Source: Rhizobium lusitanum (GTDB lineage: Bacteria; Pseudomonadota; Alphaproteobacteria; Rhizobiales; Rhizobiaceae). Taken from it: a DNA stretch of 64,000 nt. Position numbers and translations under genes: made by a program. Numbering within the stretch: the first letter of the stretch is position 1; every line of letters starts with the position of its first letter. Shown here piece after piece: positions 19,001-25,949 of the stretch. The stretch covers positions 1,240,001 to 1,304,000 of the forward strand of contig NZ_CP050308.1 of NCBI RefSeq assembly GCF_014189535.1, given 5' to 3'. The notes under the pieces are model-generated. The model was not told the origin of the DNA and searched no databases. It saw only the letters and a list, made by a program, of their open reading frames with translations.

Positions 19001-19372
19001 GGCGATCTCCTTTACGTGCCGCTGCCGGACAAGGGTGTCATTTCCATGAACGGGCGCTCGGTCTTCACCGAAGCCGTTCATTCCATGTCGCGCTCGATTG
19101 AGGACGCTTGCGTCGACGCCGGGCTGGAGCTTGCCAATCTCGACCTTCTGGTGCCGCATCAGGCCAACCAGCGCATCATCGACACCATCGCCAAGCGCAG
19201 CGGTCGTCCGGCGCTGAGTGTCATCGAGAACTACGGCAACACCAGCTCATCGAGCATCCCGCTCGCCATGATGCATGTGGCCAAGGAACGCTCCGAGCCG
19301 CTCAACCTCGGTCTCGTCGCCTTCGGCGGCGGCATGACCTCCGGCGCGGCCATCGTCCGCACGATCAAATAG
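16049..19372 (+). CDS. Fusion enzyme: 2-oxoacid dehydrogenase E1-alpha, E1-beta, lipoyl-type domain, ketoacyl-ACP synthase III
   Basis: A single frame encodes 1107 residues with four domains. E1-alpha spans about 10-290; its thiamine-diphosphate motif runs from GDG (144-146) to NN (174-175). E1-beta spans about 335-665, with ALSESTIVGTA, QFADFLPLAYNQI and GPFHAQSFE. A lipoyl/biotinyl-type domain spans about 685-750 with candidate lipoyl lysine K715 (VEATKASVEI). A FabH-like synthase spans about 790-1107 with the full triad C906 (GAACSGY), H1037 (PHQAN) and H-partner N1064 (YGNTSS). There is no E2 acyltransferase or E3. Inference: a 2-oxoacid is decarboxylated, the acyl group loaded on the lipoyl arm and passed to the synthase as a starter for condensation with malonyl-ACP. 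The first ~40 codons are AT-rich compared with the rest. Confidence 0.9.
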   Translation: MEGRFTTDHLKQLHRIFFTSREIDRLEREFIKQGIAHFHVSGAGHESTALLNEFLHDDDWLHLHYRDKALMLARGMPIREFFSSLLATGNSHSAGRQMSAHLSSRALNITSIVGPVGNNALHAVGASAALKHKPNMPIAICCVGDGTTQQGEFLEAVAEAVRGQYPIVFVVEDNNFSISTRTTKQTFFDLPTGPAPSFYGLDIIRAEGDDLPASREAFRKAVRHSRNNRTPSLVVINMARLTDHTNADDQKTYRTQEEIETAAYRDPLINLRAALLKAGIDDAALEKIEKDLTAEVQAEAALARKEDAPKVEPEAKAPYPASFDKTAEYRGGASATTLTMREALNGVLDRQLANNPDVVLFGQDIEDPKGDVFGVTRGLSTKYPERVYNAALSESTIVGTAVGRALAGQRPVAFLQFADFLPLAYNQIVSEMGSMFWRTKGDWESPVIVMVSCGGYKPGLGPFHAQSFESMLAHTPGIDVVMPSTAGDAAGLLNAAFESRRPTVFLYPKAVLNNSDGRTSTDLDQHFVRPGLSRYIARGRDLTLVTYGNTVSLCAKAASAFETQGFSVEVIDLRSISPWDEKEVLASAKRTKRLIVVHEDNRTVGMGAEIVATVSEKADVPVVVRRLARSDSHVPFNFGNQLETLPSYSKLVDLMAEVLECEVTWHEEDKSGPTAAIKAIGSGPADENVLVTDLLVKPGDTIEVGQLVAVVEATKASVEICANIGGLVQEVFVKIGDQIATDSPLLTVNADRDLSERNFALASEVQNKFVLRRLKSHAIPAMRRHSGNFTEIAVSGMGFATGARRVSNEEIIHNWPNRRAEEIFALTGIKSRFWVGPGEGTLSLATKAVRDLLQQTNTTIHDMDLVIAATGTPDISTPSLASRVAVAVAEDGVRPSLAAYDMGAACSGYLYALQQAYDFIAQQNDAKVLIVTSEVLSPLLDMSDFSTAILFGDAATACLVTSRDMARNPLFAASRPVINGRPEPGDLLYVPLPDKGVISMNGRSVFTEAVHSMSRSIEDACVDAGLELANLDLLVPHQANQRIIDTIAKRSGRPALSVIENYGNTSSSSIPLAMMHVAKERSEPLNLGLVAFGGGMTSGAAIVRTIK

Positions 19373-19696
19373 CAACTGTCACCAGCAGGAAGCGCCGCCC
19401 TCTGTGGACGGCGCTTTCGGAGCGGACACAATTGTTCCGCGCCTGATCTCCGGCAGAGATCGTCCCCAAACCTCTCCCGGATCGTTAGACCCTACACCTC
19501 TCGCACCATCGAAAGCCATCGGCGTCATCCATGATCCCGATGGCTTCGGCGCGATTGGCGACATGCCGGTCTGCGCGTCGGCAGAGGGATGCATCAACAA
19601 AATGCAACCTATAGCCACTAATGTTCATTACAATTCATCCATCTTTGCTTGCGCCCCTTCTTGAAAAGCACCGGAGCGGTACTTTACTTAATACGC
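19373..19696. other. Intergenic stretch before the psp-like operon
   Basis: This 324-base gap holds a possible weak terminator near 19390-19417 and must contain the promoter of the TnpB-like/PspA operon. I see no convincing gene. GC drops toward its right end (AATGTTCATTACAATTCATC near 19620). Confidence 0.4.
19390..19417 (+). terminator. Possible terminator after the E1/KAS III fusion gene
   Basis: An 8-bp stem (AAGCGCCG / CGGCGCTT) with an 11-base loop is followed by only a short T-run. It lies 17 bases after the stop, so the position is right but the tail is weak. Confidence 0.35.
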
Positions 19697-20842
19697 ATGG
19701 CACAGACACCCAGTCCATCACACCGATCGCTCCTGCGTTACGAACTCGTTCCCAACGACGCGGCACGACAGGCATTGGACGAGACCTTCGCCGCATACGG
19801 GCAGATGATGGCGATTCTTGCCGAGATCGCCTCGGACAAGGCCGGGGCCAACCTCGTTCTCCTTCATGAACTTGCCTATGAAACCATCCGCGAACGCACC
19901 GGTTTGCCCGCCCGTCAGGTGACGCTGGGCTTGCGTGATTTCGCGGCCAAACGCGGCGGGACGGCCGATGTCAGCCGTTTGCCGCTCGATGAAAAACTCT
20001 TTGCCATCAAGGGTCCGTCGGACCTGACAATCTCGACGGTGCGCGGCCGTGTCGCCGTGCCCTTCGACGTGGCCGGTTATTTCAAGGGGTGGGAGAGTGT
20101 CTTTCCCGCCTATCTGATCGCCGATGGCGGCCACTATCAGATTCACATCGGCGTAACGCCAAACTCCCCCCGAACGGAGGAAAACAGCATGACGAATGAA
20201 GGCATTCTTTCCCGCATGGGACGGCTGATCGCCGGCCTCGCAAATACGGCCATCGACAAGGTGGAAGGCGCAAACAAGGTCGCAGTCATCGAACAGGCGC
20301 TGCGTGAAATCGACGCTGCCGCCGACGAAGCCCGCGCTGATCTCGGCAAGGCACGCGCCGAGGAATACCGCATCCAGAGCCGCCGCACCGAAATTGCCGA
20401 CGATCTTACAGCTCTCGACGAAAAGATCCGGCTTGCGGTCTCCGCCAGCCGCGACGACCTCGCCAAGGCCGGCGTCGCCCGCCAGATCGATCTCGAAGCC
20501 CAGATCGCCGCGCTCGACAAAGCGCTGGCCGATGCACACGAGCAGATCGACGAGGGCCAGAAGGCACTACAGGCCATTCTTGCCACCCGCCGCGAGGCCG
20601 AAGCCCGCCTGGCCGATTTCAAGCGCAGCCTTGCCCGCCACGCGCCGGAGGAAGCAGCCGGCGGCAAGCCGCATGCGACGCCCGGCGCCGGCGCCGCCCG
20701 CGCAGCAGCTGCGGTCTCTCGCCTGACCGGCGTGCCGGCGGGCGAACCCGCAACCAGTGCCGAGCTCGACGAACTCGACCGCCTGCACCGGGAACAGGCC
20801 ATCGAAGCGCGACTTGCCCGTTTCAAGGCAAACGATCAGTAA
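19697..20842 (+). CDS. TnpB-like N-terminal domain continuous with a PspA/IM30 protein
   Basis: From the ATG at 19697 the frame encodes 381 residues. Residues ~10-155 look like the N-terminal half of IS200/IS605 TnpB proteins: a YELVPNDAARQAL start, a helical ANLVLLHELAYETIRERTGL segment, then VRGRVAVPFDVAGYFKGW and a strand pair before the point where RuvC-I would begin. No RuvC motifs or zinc finger follow. Instead the frame runs into PspA at residue 165 (MTNEGILSRMGRL...), a coiled-coil membrane-stress protein. An excellent Shine-Dalgarno site (GGAGG, eight bases before the ATG at 20189) lies at the junction, so a separate 217-residue PspA is probably made too. YqiJ- and flotillin-like genes follow in the same operon. 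Confidence 0.75.
   Translation: MAQTPSPSHRSLLRYELVPNDAARQALDETFAAYGQMMAILAEIASDKAGANLVLLHELAYETIRERTGLPARQVTLGLRDFAAKRGGTADVSRLPLDEKLFAIKGPSDLTISTVRGRVAVPFDVAGYFKGWESVFPAYLIADGGHYQIHIGVTPNSPRTEENSMTNEGILSRMGRLIAGLANTAIDKVEGANKVAVIEQALREIDAAADEARADLGKARAEEYRIQSRRTEIADDLTALDEKIRLAVSASRDDLAKAGVARQIDLEAQIAALDKALADAHEQIDEGQKALQAILATRREAEARLADFKRSLARHAPEEAAGGKPHATPGAGAARAAAAVSRLTGVPAGEPATSAELDELDRLHREQAIEARLARFKANDQ
20189..20842 (+). CDS. pspA: PspA/IM30 family protein from an internal start
   Basis: Within the longer frame, the ATG at 20189 has GGAGG at the ideal distance. Translation from it gives 217 residues, the usual PspA length: amphipathic N-terminal helix (GILSRMGRLIAGLANTAID), then long coiled coils to about residue 145, and a more basic Ala-rich C-terminal part. 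PspA/IM30 (ESCRT-III-like) proteins polymerise on damaged inner membrane. The position ahead of yqiJ/yqiK-like genes is a known membrane-fluidity/flotillin context. Whether the 381-residue form, the 217-residue form or both are made is not decided by sequence. Confidence 0.75.
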   Translation: MTNEGILSRMGRLIAGLANTAIDKVEGANKVAVIEQALREIDAAADEARADLGKARAEEYRIQSRRTEIADDLTALDEKIRLAVSASRDDLAKAGVARQIDLEAQIAALDKALADAHEQIDEGQKALQAILATRREAEARLADFKRSLARHAPEEAAGGKPHATPGAGAARAAAAVSRLTGVPAGEPATSAELDELDRLHREQAIEARLARFKANDQ

Positions 20843-20847
20843 CGCCG

Positions 20848-21501
20848 ATGCACCTTTTCCTCGCACCCGAATGCGCCCCGTTTGCAATCGCGGCGATGAT
20901 CCTGATCGGCCTGACCGCCATTGAGATTCTCTCCATGCTGGTCGGCTTCTCCTTGAGCGAAATGATCGGCAAGCCGCATTTCGATGGTCATGACGGCGTT
21001 GTCGCCGGCCTGCTCTCCTGGATCAATCTCGGCGGCGTGCCGCTGTTGATCCTGATCATGCTGCTGCTCGGCATCTTCGCCATCACAGGCTTTGCCGTGC
21101 AGACGGTCGCCGACCTCGTCTGGACGCCGCTGCCGGCAATCGTTGCAGTGCTTCCCGCTGCCGTTCTCACCGTCCCGCTGGTGAGAGGCTCAACCCGCAC
21201 CATCGCGCGGCTTATTCCGCGCGATGAAACCTATGTCGTCGATGCCGGCGATTTCGTTGGCCTTACCGCCAAAATCACCATCGGACCGCTGGACCAGGGT
21301 CTACCCGGCCGCGTCTCTGTCAAGGACGTGTATGGCAATTGGCATCAGCTGCGCGCCAGCGCCGCCAAAGGCGAAGGCCCCCTTGGCGTCGGCACCAAAG
21401 TTCTTCTTGTCGACCGCAAGGCCGACATCTTCATCGCAGTTCCCGCCCCATCGGACCTTATCGGTTCCGATGCTCAATCCCCTACGGAGCAACACCAATG
21501 A
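20848..21501 (+). CDS. YqiJ-like membrane protein with OB-fold domain
   Basis: The protein has 217 residues. Three membrane helices occupy the first ~115 residues (IAAMILIGLTAIEILSMLVG; WINLGGVPLLILIMLLLGIF; AIVAVLPAAVLTVPLV). A soluble NfeD-like OB-fold beta domain follows (VGLTAKITIGPLD, then GRVSVKDVYGNWHQL). YqiJ/NfeD partners accompany flotillins and PspA in membrane-domain systems. Its stop overlaps the start of the flotillin gene (ATGA), so the two are translationally coupled. Confidence 0.85.
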   Translation: MHLFLAPECAPFAIAAMILIGLTAIEILSMLVGFSLSEMIGKPHFDGHDGVVAGLLSWINLGGVPLLILIMLLLGIFAITGFAVQTVADLVWTPLPAIVAVLPAAVLTVPLVRGSTRTIARLIPRDETYVVDAGDFVGLTAKITIGPLDQGLPGRVSVKDVYGNWHQLRASAAKGEGPLGVGTKVLLVDRKADIFIAVPAPSDLIGSDAQSPTEQHQ

Positions 21502-23213
21502 ACGGCCTATATGACCTTCTTCTGCCAACAGGCATCGGCATCGTCCTGATCCTCGGGATCGGCTTTGTCTTCGCCACGCTTTATGTCCGCTCCAGCCGCG
21601 ATGAAGCCTATGTGCGCACCGGTCTCGGTGGCCAGAAAGTCGTCCTCGACGGCGGTTCCGTCGTCCTGCCGATCTTCCATTCGATCGCTCGGATCAATCT
21701 CAAAACCTTGCGTCTCGAGGTTCAGCGCGGCGAAAACGATGCGCTGATCACCAAGGACCGCATGCGCGTCGACATCGGCGCCGAGTTCTATGTCCGCGTC
21801 AAGCCGGACGCCTCCTCCATCGCGCTTGCGGCACAGACGCTCGGCAGTCGCACCAACGACAGCGAGCAGCTGCGCCAATTGATCGAAGCGAAATTCGTCG
21901 ACAGCCTGCGCTCCGTCGCCGCCACGATGAACCTCGATGCCCTGCAGGAACAGCGCATGGACTTCGTCAAGGCGGTACAGGAAGCCGTCGGCTCAGACCT
22001 GCAATCCAACGGTCTCGAACTTGAGTCGGTGTCGCTGACCCGTCTCGACCAGACCGATATCAAGCATTTCAACGCCAACAACTTCTTCGACGCCCATGGT
22101 CTGGCCGCGCTCACCCGCGTCACCGAAGGCCGCAAGAAGGAGCGTAACGAAATCGTTCGCGATACCGAGGTCGCGATCGCCCAGAAGGACCTTGAAGCCC
22201 GGCAGCAGTCGCTGACTATCGAGCGGACAAAGCGCGAGGCCGAGCTCAGCCAGGAGCGCGACATCGCCAACAAATCGGCCGCGACCCGCGCCGAAACCGC
22301 ACAGCAGGAACAGGCTGCCAAGCGCTCGGAAGAAGAAGCCCGCATTGCCGCCGAACAGGCCATCTCCGAACGCGAAGCCCTGGCCAAGCAGGTACGTGAG
22401 TCCGCCAACATCGACTCAACCCGTGCCGTGCAACAACGTGACACGGAAGCTCGCCGCGACAACCAGATCGTCGCGCAGGAAAGCGCGATTGCGGTCGCCA
22501 ACAAGAGCCGCGAGGAGTCGGAAGCCAAGGCAAAAGCCGAAGTCGCCCGCGCACTCGCCATCGCCGCGGAAGAAAAGGTCGGCACAGCCAAGGCCGTCGA
22601 GATCGCCGAGCGCGAAAAGCAGATCGCGGTGATCGACGCGCAGAAGCGGGCACAGACCCAGGCAACCGCCGTTACCATCGCCGCAGAAGCCGAAAAGCAG
22701 GCGGCGATCGACCAGGCCGACGCTATCAAGACACTGGCGACCGCCGACGCCGATGCGGCGATCATCAAGGCCAAGGGTATTCTCGAAACCGGTAAGGCGA
22801 CGGCTGAAAGCGAGGCGCTGCTCAACGAGGCGCGCAACAAGCTCAGCCCCGCCATCATCGAATTCGAGATCACCCGCGAGCGTATCCGCATCATCCCCGC
22901 AGCACTTGCCGAAGCGGTCAAGCCGATCGAGAAGATCTCTGATATCAGGATCTTCGACACCGGCGGCATGCTCGGCCGCAATGGCAATGGCGCGAACGGC
23001 GGCAGCGGTATCGGCCTTGGCGAGGGTCTTGCCGGCCAGCTGCTCTCCTATCAGGCCAACAAGCCGATCCTCGACCGCCTTCTCAAGGAAGCCGGCTTCG
23101 ACGGCGACAATGCCATCTCGGCGCTGCTCGGCAATCTGGACGGCAAGACTACCACCGCGCAGTCAAGCGATGATTACGCCGAAGACACCGAAGAGGCGGG
23201 TAAGCCAGCTTAA
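21498..23213 (+). CDS. Flotillin family protein (YqiK-like)
   Basis: The protein has 571 residues. An N-terminal membrane anchor (LLLPTGIGIVLILGIGFVFA) is followed by an SPFH/band-7 domain at about 35-200 and a long Glu/Ala-rich coiled coil at about 210-450, typical of flotillins. The C-terminal part (GGMLGRNGNGANGGSGIG) is glycine-rich. Flotillins scaffold membrane microdomains; together with the PspA and YqiJ-like proteins it forms a bacterial membrane-stress module. The start overlaps the yqiJ-like stop. A strong terminator follows 29 bases after the stop. Confidence 0.88.
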   Translation: MNGLYDLLLPTGIGIVLILGIGFVFATLYVRSSRDEAYVRTGLGGQKVVLDGGSVVLPIFHSIARINLKTLRLEVQRGENDALITKDRMRVDIGAEFYVRVKPDASSIALAAQTLGSRTNDSEQLRQLIEAKFVDSLRSVAATMNLDALQEQRMDFVKAVQEAVGSDLQSNGLELESVSLTRLDQTDIKHFNANNFFDAHGLAALTRVTEGRKKERNEIVRDTEVAIAQKDLEARQQSLTIERTKREAELSQERDIANKSAATRAETAQQEQAAKRSEEEARIAAEQAISEREALAKQVRESANIDSTRAVQQRDTEARRDNQIVAQESAIAVANKSREESEAKAKAEVARALAIAAEEKVGTAKAVEIAEREKQIAVIDAQKRAQTQATAVTIAAEAEKQAAIDQADAIKTLATADADAAIIKAKGILETGKATAESEALLNEARNKLSPAIIEFEITRERIRIIPAALAEAVKPIEKISDIRIFDTGGMLGRNGNGANGGSGIGLGEGLAGQLLSYQANKPILDRLLKEAGFDGDNAISALLGNLDGKTTTAQSSDDYAEDTEEAGKPA

Positions 23214-23242
23214 CGGCTGGGCCTGATCAACCAAAAACAAAA

Positions 23243-23274
23243 CCCCGGAATCCTCTGCGGATTCCGGGGTTTTT
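23243..23274 (+). terminator. Rho-independent terminator of the PspA/flotillin operon
   Basis: A perfect 11-bp stem (CCCCGGAATCC / GGATTCCGGGG) with loop TCTGC is followed by five Ts. The mirror A-run before it lets it work also for the converging olsC gene. Confidence 0.85.
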
Positions 23275-23299
23275 CATAAGGCTCACAAGCCGGTCTGGA

Positions 23300-24145
23300 T
23301 CAAGCCTTCGGACGGTTTCTCAGCGCCTCGGCTTCGGCGTAAAACTTCTTTTCCCATTCCTTGTGATTGTCGAGACCTTCCCGGATGAAGGGCGTGAAGA
23401 TCGCCAGGTTCATCAGCGCCCAGTTGACGATGCGCGCCGGGAATTTCAGCGGCTTGACGAAATCGACGAAGAGGACGACGCGGGTCTTGTCGGTGTGGTT
23501 CCAGGCCTCGTGCTCATAGGCGTCGTCGAAAATCAGCGCCTTGCCCTCTTGCCAATGGCAAATCTGGTTGTCGACGCGGATCGCGAGCTGGTCCTGCGGT
23601 TCCGGCACGATGAGGCCGACATGCAGGCGCAGCACGCCATTATAGGGGCCGCGGTGGGCCGGCAGGTGCTTGCCCGGCTCGAAAATCGAGAACATCGCCG
23701 TGGTCAGCCCCGGGATCTTCTGCACGGCCGCCCAGGTGTTCGGACAGGCCTTGATGTTCTGCTCCGACTTAACGCCAAAGCCGAGAAGGAAGAAGGTCTT
23801 CCAGCGGCTATCGGTCGAGATCGTCTTCACGTCGGTGGAAATGTCCTGGAAGGTCGGCAGCTCGCTCTGGCGCAGCAGCACCTTCTCCAGCTCGGCGCGG
23901 ATCGCGGGATAATCCTTCTCGATCTCAGCCGCCCAGGGGAAGGTGGCATTGTCATAGACCGGCGGATTGCCGAGCTTGGCATATTTCAGATTAAGGCTTT
24001 CGGCCCAGGCGACGACGCCCATGAAGAAGCGTGTCACCGCGCTTGGGCGGTCCATCGGCGCGATTCCGGTTGTACCAAAGGTCTGTTCCGGAGCATCGCG
24101 CTCGGTGGCTGTGGGAGCTGGTGCGCTCAAAGTGCTCTCCGTCAA
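23300..24145 (-). CDS. olsC: Aspartyl/asparaginyl beta-hydroxylase-type lipid hydroxylase (OlsC-like)
   Basis: The protein has 281 residues. The 2-oxoglutarate/Fe(II) core shows H164-R165 (KHLPAHRGPYNGVLRLH), the acidic DDAYEHEAW with H212, and R222 in DKTRVVLFVDF. A short hydrophobic N-terminal segment (AVTRFFMGVVAWAESL) suggests membrane association. In R. tropici, OlsC 2-hydroxylates the secondary fatty acid of ornithine lipids and its gene follows sycA; the same order is seen here on the minus strand. LpxO, which hydroxylates lipid A, is the close alternative. Confidence 0.82.
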   Translation of the reverse strand: MTESTLSAPAPTATERDAPEQTFGTTGIAPMDRPSAVTRFFMGVVAWAESLNLKYAKLGNPPVYDNATFPWAAEIEKDYPAIRAELEKVLLRQSELPTFQDISTDVKTISTDSRWKTFFLLGFGVKSEQNIKACPNTWAAVQKIPGLTTAMFSIFEPGKHLPAHRGPYNGVLRLHVGLIVPEPQDQLAIRVDNQICHWQEGKALIFDDAYEHEAWNHTDKTRVVLFVDFVKPLKFPARIVNWALMNLAIFTPFIREGLDNHKEWEKKFYAEAEALRNRPKA

Positions 24146-24469
24146 GTCTGTCTGCTTAGGGTTCTATTTGGGGAAGGAAATGGTGTCTCAGGGGAATCTG
24201 AGTGGGAATCCTGGAGGGGCAAGAGGTTCGATAATGTCCGTCTTTGCCTGGCCGATCCACGATCTGCGCCCGACTCCTCTGTTATGCAATGATCACAATA
24301 GACGATTATATGAGTTCACTAGTCGAATTTCGCAAGATACCGTTCGCGAGAGCGGTGGATTATCTTGCGCGTTTTTTATCGCCCAGTTCCTGCGGGTATC
24401 TGTCCCGGAATCGGCAAAAATACGGCCGAACCCAAGATTTCTCCGCAACGATTTCACAATTTTGCGAGC
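24146..24469. other. Gap between the ClC gene and olsC
   Basis: This 324-base spacer is long for two genes thought to be co-transcribed. It is lower in GC than its surroundings around 24290-24430 and holds a terminator-like hairpin that is oriented for plus-strand transcripts (24331-24377). No protein gene is supported. An antisense or trans-acting small RNA reading rightward, or a separate olsC promoter, would fit. Confidence 0.4.
24331..24377 (+). terminator. Terminator-like hairpin on the plus strand in the sycA-olsC gap
   Basis: A 9-bp stem (CGCAAGATA / TATCTTGCG) with an inner CCG/CGG extension is followed by CG and six Ts on the plus strand. Both neighbouring genes run on the minus strand, where there is no matching T-run, so it implies a rightward transcript of unknown nature. 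Confidence 0.45.
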
Positions 24470-25816
24470 TCACGGTTCCTCTCGCTTCGCCTTGGCGTCC
24501 AGCAGGGAACGGATCGACAAACCGGGCGGAATGCCGCCGTCGGCAGCACCCTTCCCAATGCCAATGCGCTGCGACAAATAGATGCTGGTGTGACCGCTGC
24601 AGATATAGGCGAGGAAGCAGGCGACGGCGAGATAGACCGTATGCGTTGCGCCAAAGAGCTCGATGCCCATGATCATGCAGGCAAGCGGCGTATTGGTGGC
24701 ACCTGCGAAAACCGCGACAAAGCCGAGTGCTGCAAAGAGATCGATCGGCGCGCCGAGAATGGCGGCAATGGCATTGCCGAGTGCCGCGCCGATGAAGAAC
24801 AGCGGGGTCACCTCACCGCCCTTGAAGCCGGCGCTAAGGGTCACGATGGTAAAGACCGCCTTCCAGAACCAGCTCCAATAATCGACGCGCGCCGGATCGA
24901 AAAAACCCACGATCGTCGCATCGCCGGGATTGGGCGACCAGACGCCGAGGCCGAGATATTCGCGGGTGCCGAGCGCATAGACGAGGCCGATCAACACGAC
25001 GCTGGCGATCACCGGCCGGAGCGGCGCATAGGCACAGACCTTCTTGAAGGCGGCTGACATCCAGTGGGAAATCTCGCTGAAGCAGCGGGCCATCAGCCCG
25101 AAGAGCACGCCGGCGATGCCGACCTTCAAAAGCAGCAGCGCGTCCAAATGGAAGGTGCTGGCCGGCGTGCCGGCAAGATAGGCGATATGGTACTGGATGT
25201 GCTCGATCCCCCAGGCATGGCAGGTCCAGTCAGCCGCGATGGCTGCCACAAGGCTGGGGATCAGCGCTTCATACTGCATGCGGCCGATCGTCAGCACTTC
25301 AAGAGCAAACACTGCCCCGGCAATCGGCGTGCCGAACACCGCGCCGAAGCCGGCGGCGATGCCGGCCATCAGCAGGATGCGGACTTCGGCGTGGCTCAGC
25401 TTGAAAAGCTTGGCGAAAGCGCTGGCGATACTGCCGCCGAGCTGCACTGCCGTGCCCTCCCGCCCCGCCGAACCGCCGACCAGATGCGTCAGCACTGTCG
25501 AGACCAAGATGAATGGCGCCATGCGCAGCGGCACGCCGCCGCCCGGCTCATGGATCTGCTCGACAATCAGATTATTGCCGCCCTCCGCTCCTCGACCAAA
25601 ACGCTGATACGCCAGCACCATCAGGAAACCTGCGACCGGCATCAGGAAGATCAGCCAGGGATGGTCGAACCGCGCCTGCGTCGCCCGATCGAGGCTCCAG
25701 AGAAACAGTGCACAGAGCGAGCCGACCACGGCCGCCATCGGCACCACGAGGACGATCCATTTGAATATGCTGCGCAATTGCTGGAAACGATGATGAAAAA
25801 ACTCGGATGCCGACAT
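24470..25816 (-). CDS. sycA: ClC-family transporter of the fluoride-antiporter (CLC-F/EriC-F) type, SycA homologue
   Basis: The protein has 448 residues from the ATG at 25816, preceded by GGGAGGGG. About ten membrane helices are present. Selectivity motifs are GGNNLI (79-84) in place of GSGIP, GREGT (118-122) with the gating glutamate E120, and GGEVTP (333-338) with E335. These are the marks of fluoride/proton antiporters rather than chloride transporters. The gene before olsC in R. tropici is sycA, described as a ClC chloride channel homologue needed for symbiosis and acid tolerance. The start overlaps the stop of a 29-codon leader ORF (TGATG), and a riboswitch-like element lies upstream. 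Confidence 0.85.
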   Translation of the reverse strand: MSASEFFHHRFQQLRSIFKWIVLVVPMAAVVGSLCALFLWSLDRATQARFDHPWLIFLMPVAGFLMVLAYQRFGRGAEGGNNLIVEQIHEPGGGVPLRMAPFILVSTVLTHLVGGSAGREGTAVQLGGSIASAFAKLFKLSHAEVRILLMAGIAAGFGAVFGTPIAGAVFALEVLTIGRMQYEALIPSLVAAIAADWTCHAWGIEHIQYHIAYLAGTPASTFHLDALLLLKVGIAGVLFGLMARCFSEISHWMSAAFKKVCAYAPLRPVIASVVLIGLVYALGTREYLGLGVWSPNPGDATIVGFFDPARVDYWSWFWKAVFTIVTLSAGFKGGEVTPLFFIGAALGNAIAAILGAPIDLFAALGFVAVFAGATNTPLACMIMGIELFGATHTVYLAVACFLAYICSGHTSIYLSQRIGIGKGAADGGIPPGLSIRSLLDAKAKREEP

Positions 25817-25905
25817 CAGTTCGCCCCTCCCGGAAGACCAACGATGGGCCTGACGGGGACAACAATCACAAAACAAAGCGGGGATAACAGCAGGATTGCG
25901 GACAT
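25816..25905 (-). CDS. 29-residue leader ORF overlapping the ClC start
   Basis: An ATG at 25905 with GGAG eight bases upstream opens a 29-codon frame, mostly hydrophobic ([17 protein letters not shown]...), whose TGA overlaps the ClC ATG as TGATG. The GGAG lies within the strand that can pair with the 3' part of the riboswitch-like element. Inference: the riboswitch may control translation of this leader and, by coupling, of the ClC gene. Coding status is not proven. Confidence 0.4.
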   Translation of the reverse strand: MSAILLLSPLCFVIVVPVRPIVGLPGGAN

Positions 25906-25949
25906 GACTCTACTCCTTCGCCCCACCGGGCACGTTGAGTAGGAGTCAT
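25904..25949 (-). promoter_or_regulatory. Alternative hairpin overlapping the riboswitch 3' strand
   Basis: On the minus strand ATGACTCCTACTC (25949-25937) can pair with GGAGTAGAGTCAT (25916-25904), with one bulge. The first strand is the conserved 3' segment of the fluoride-aptamer-like element; the second contains the GGAG and ATG of the leader ORF. This is the mutually exclusive pairing expected of a translational expression platform. Confidence 0.4.

Noticed and set aside
19697..20190. An intact IS200/IS605 insertion sequence
   Set aside because: Only the N-terminal half of TnpB is present; there is no RuvC part, no TnpA and no recognisable hairpin ends.
21788..22987. Minus-strand Ser/Ala-rich frame of 399 codons
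   Set aside because: Antisense to the flotillin coiled coil; low-complexity composition results from the repeated Glu/Ala/Lys codons of the plus strand.
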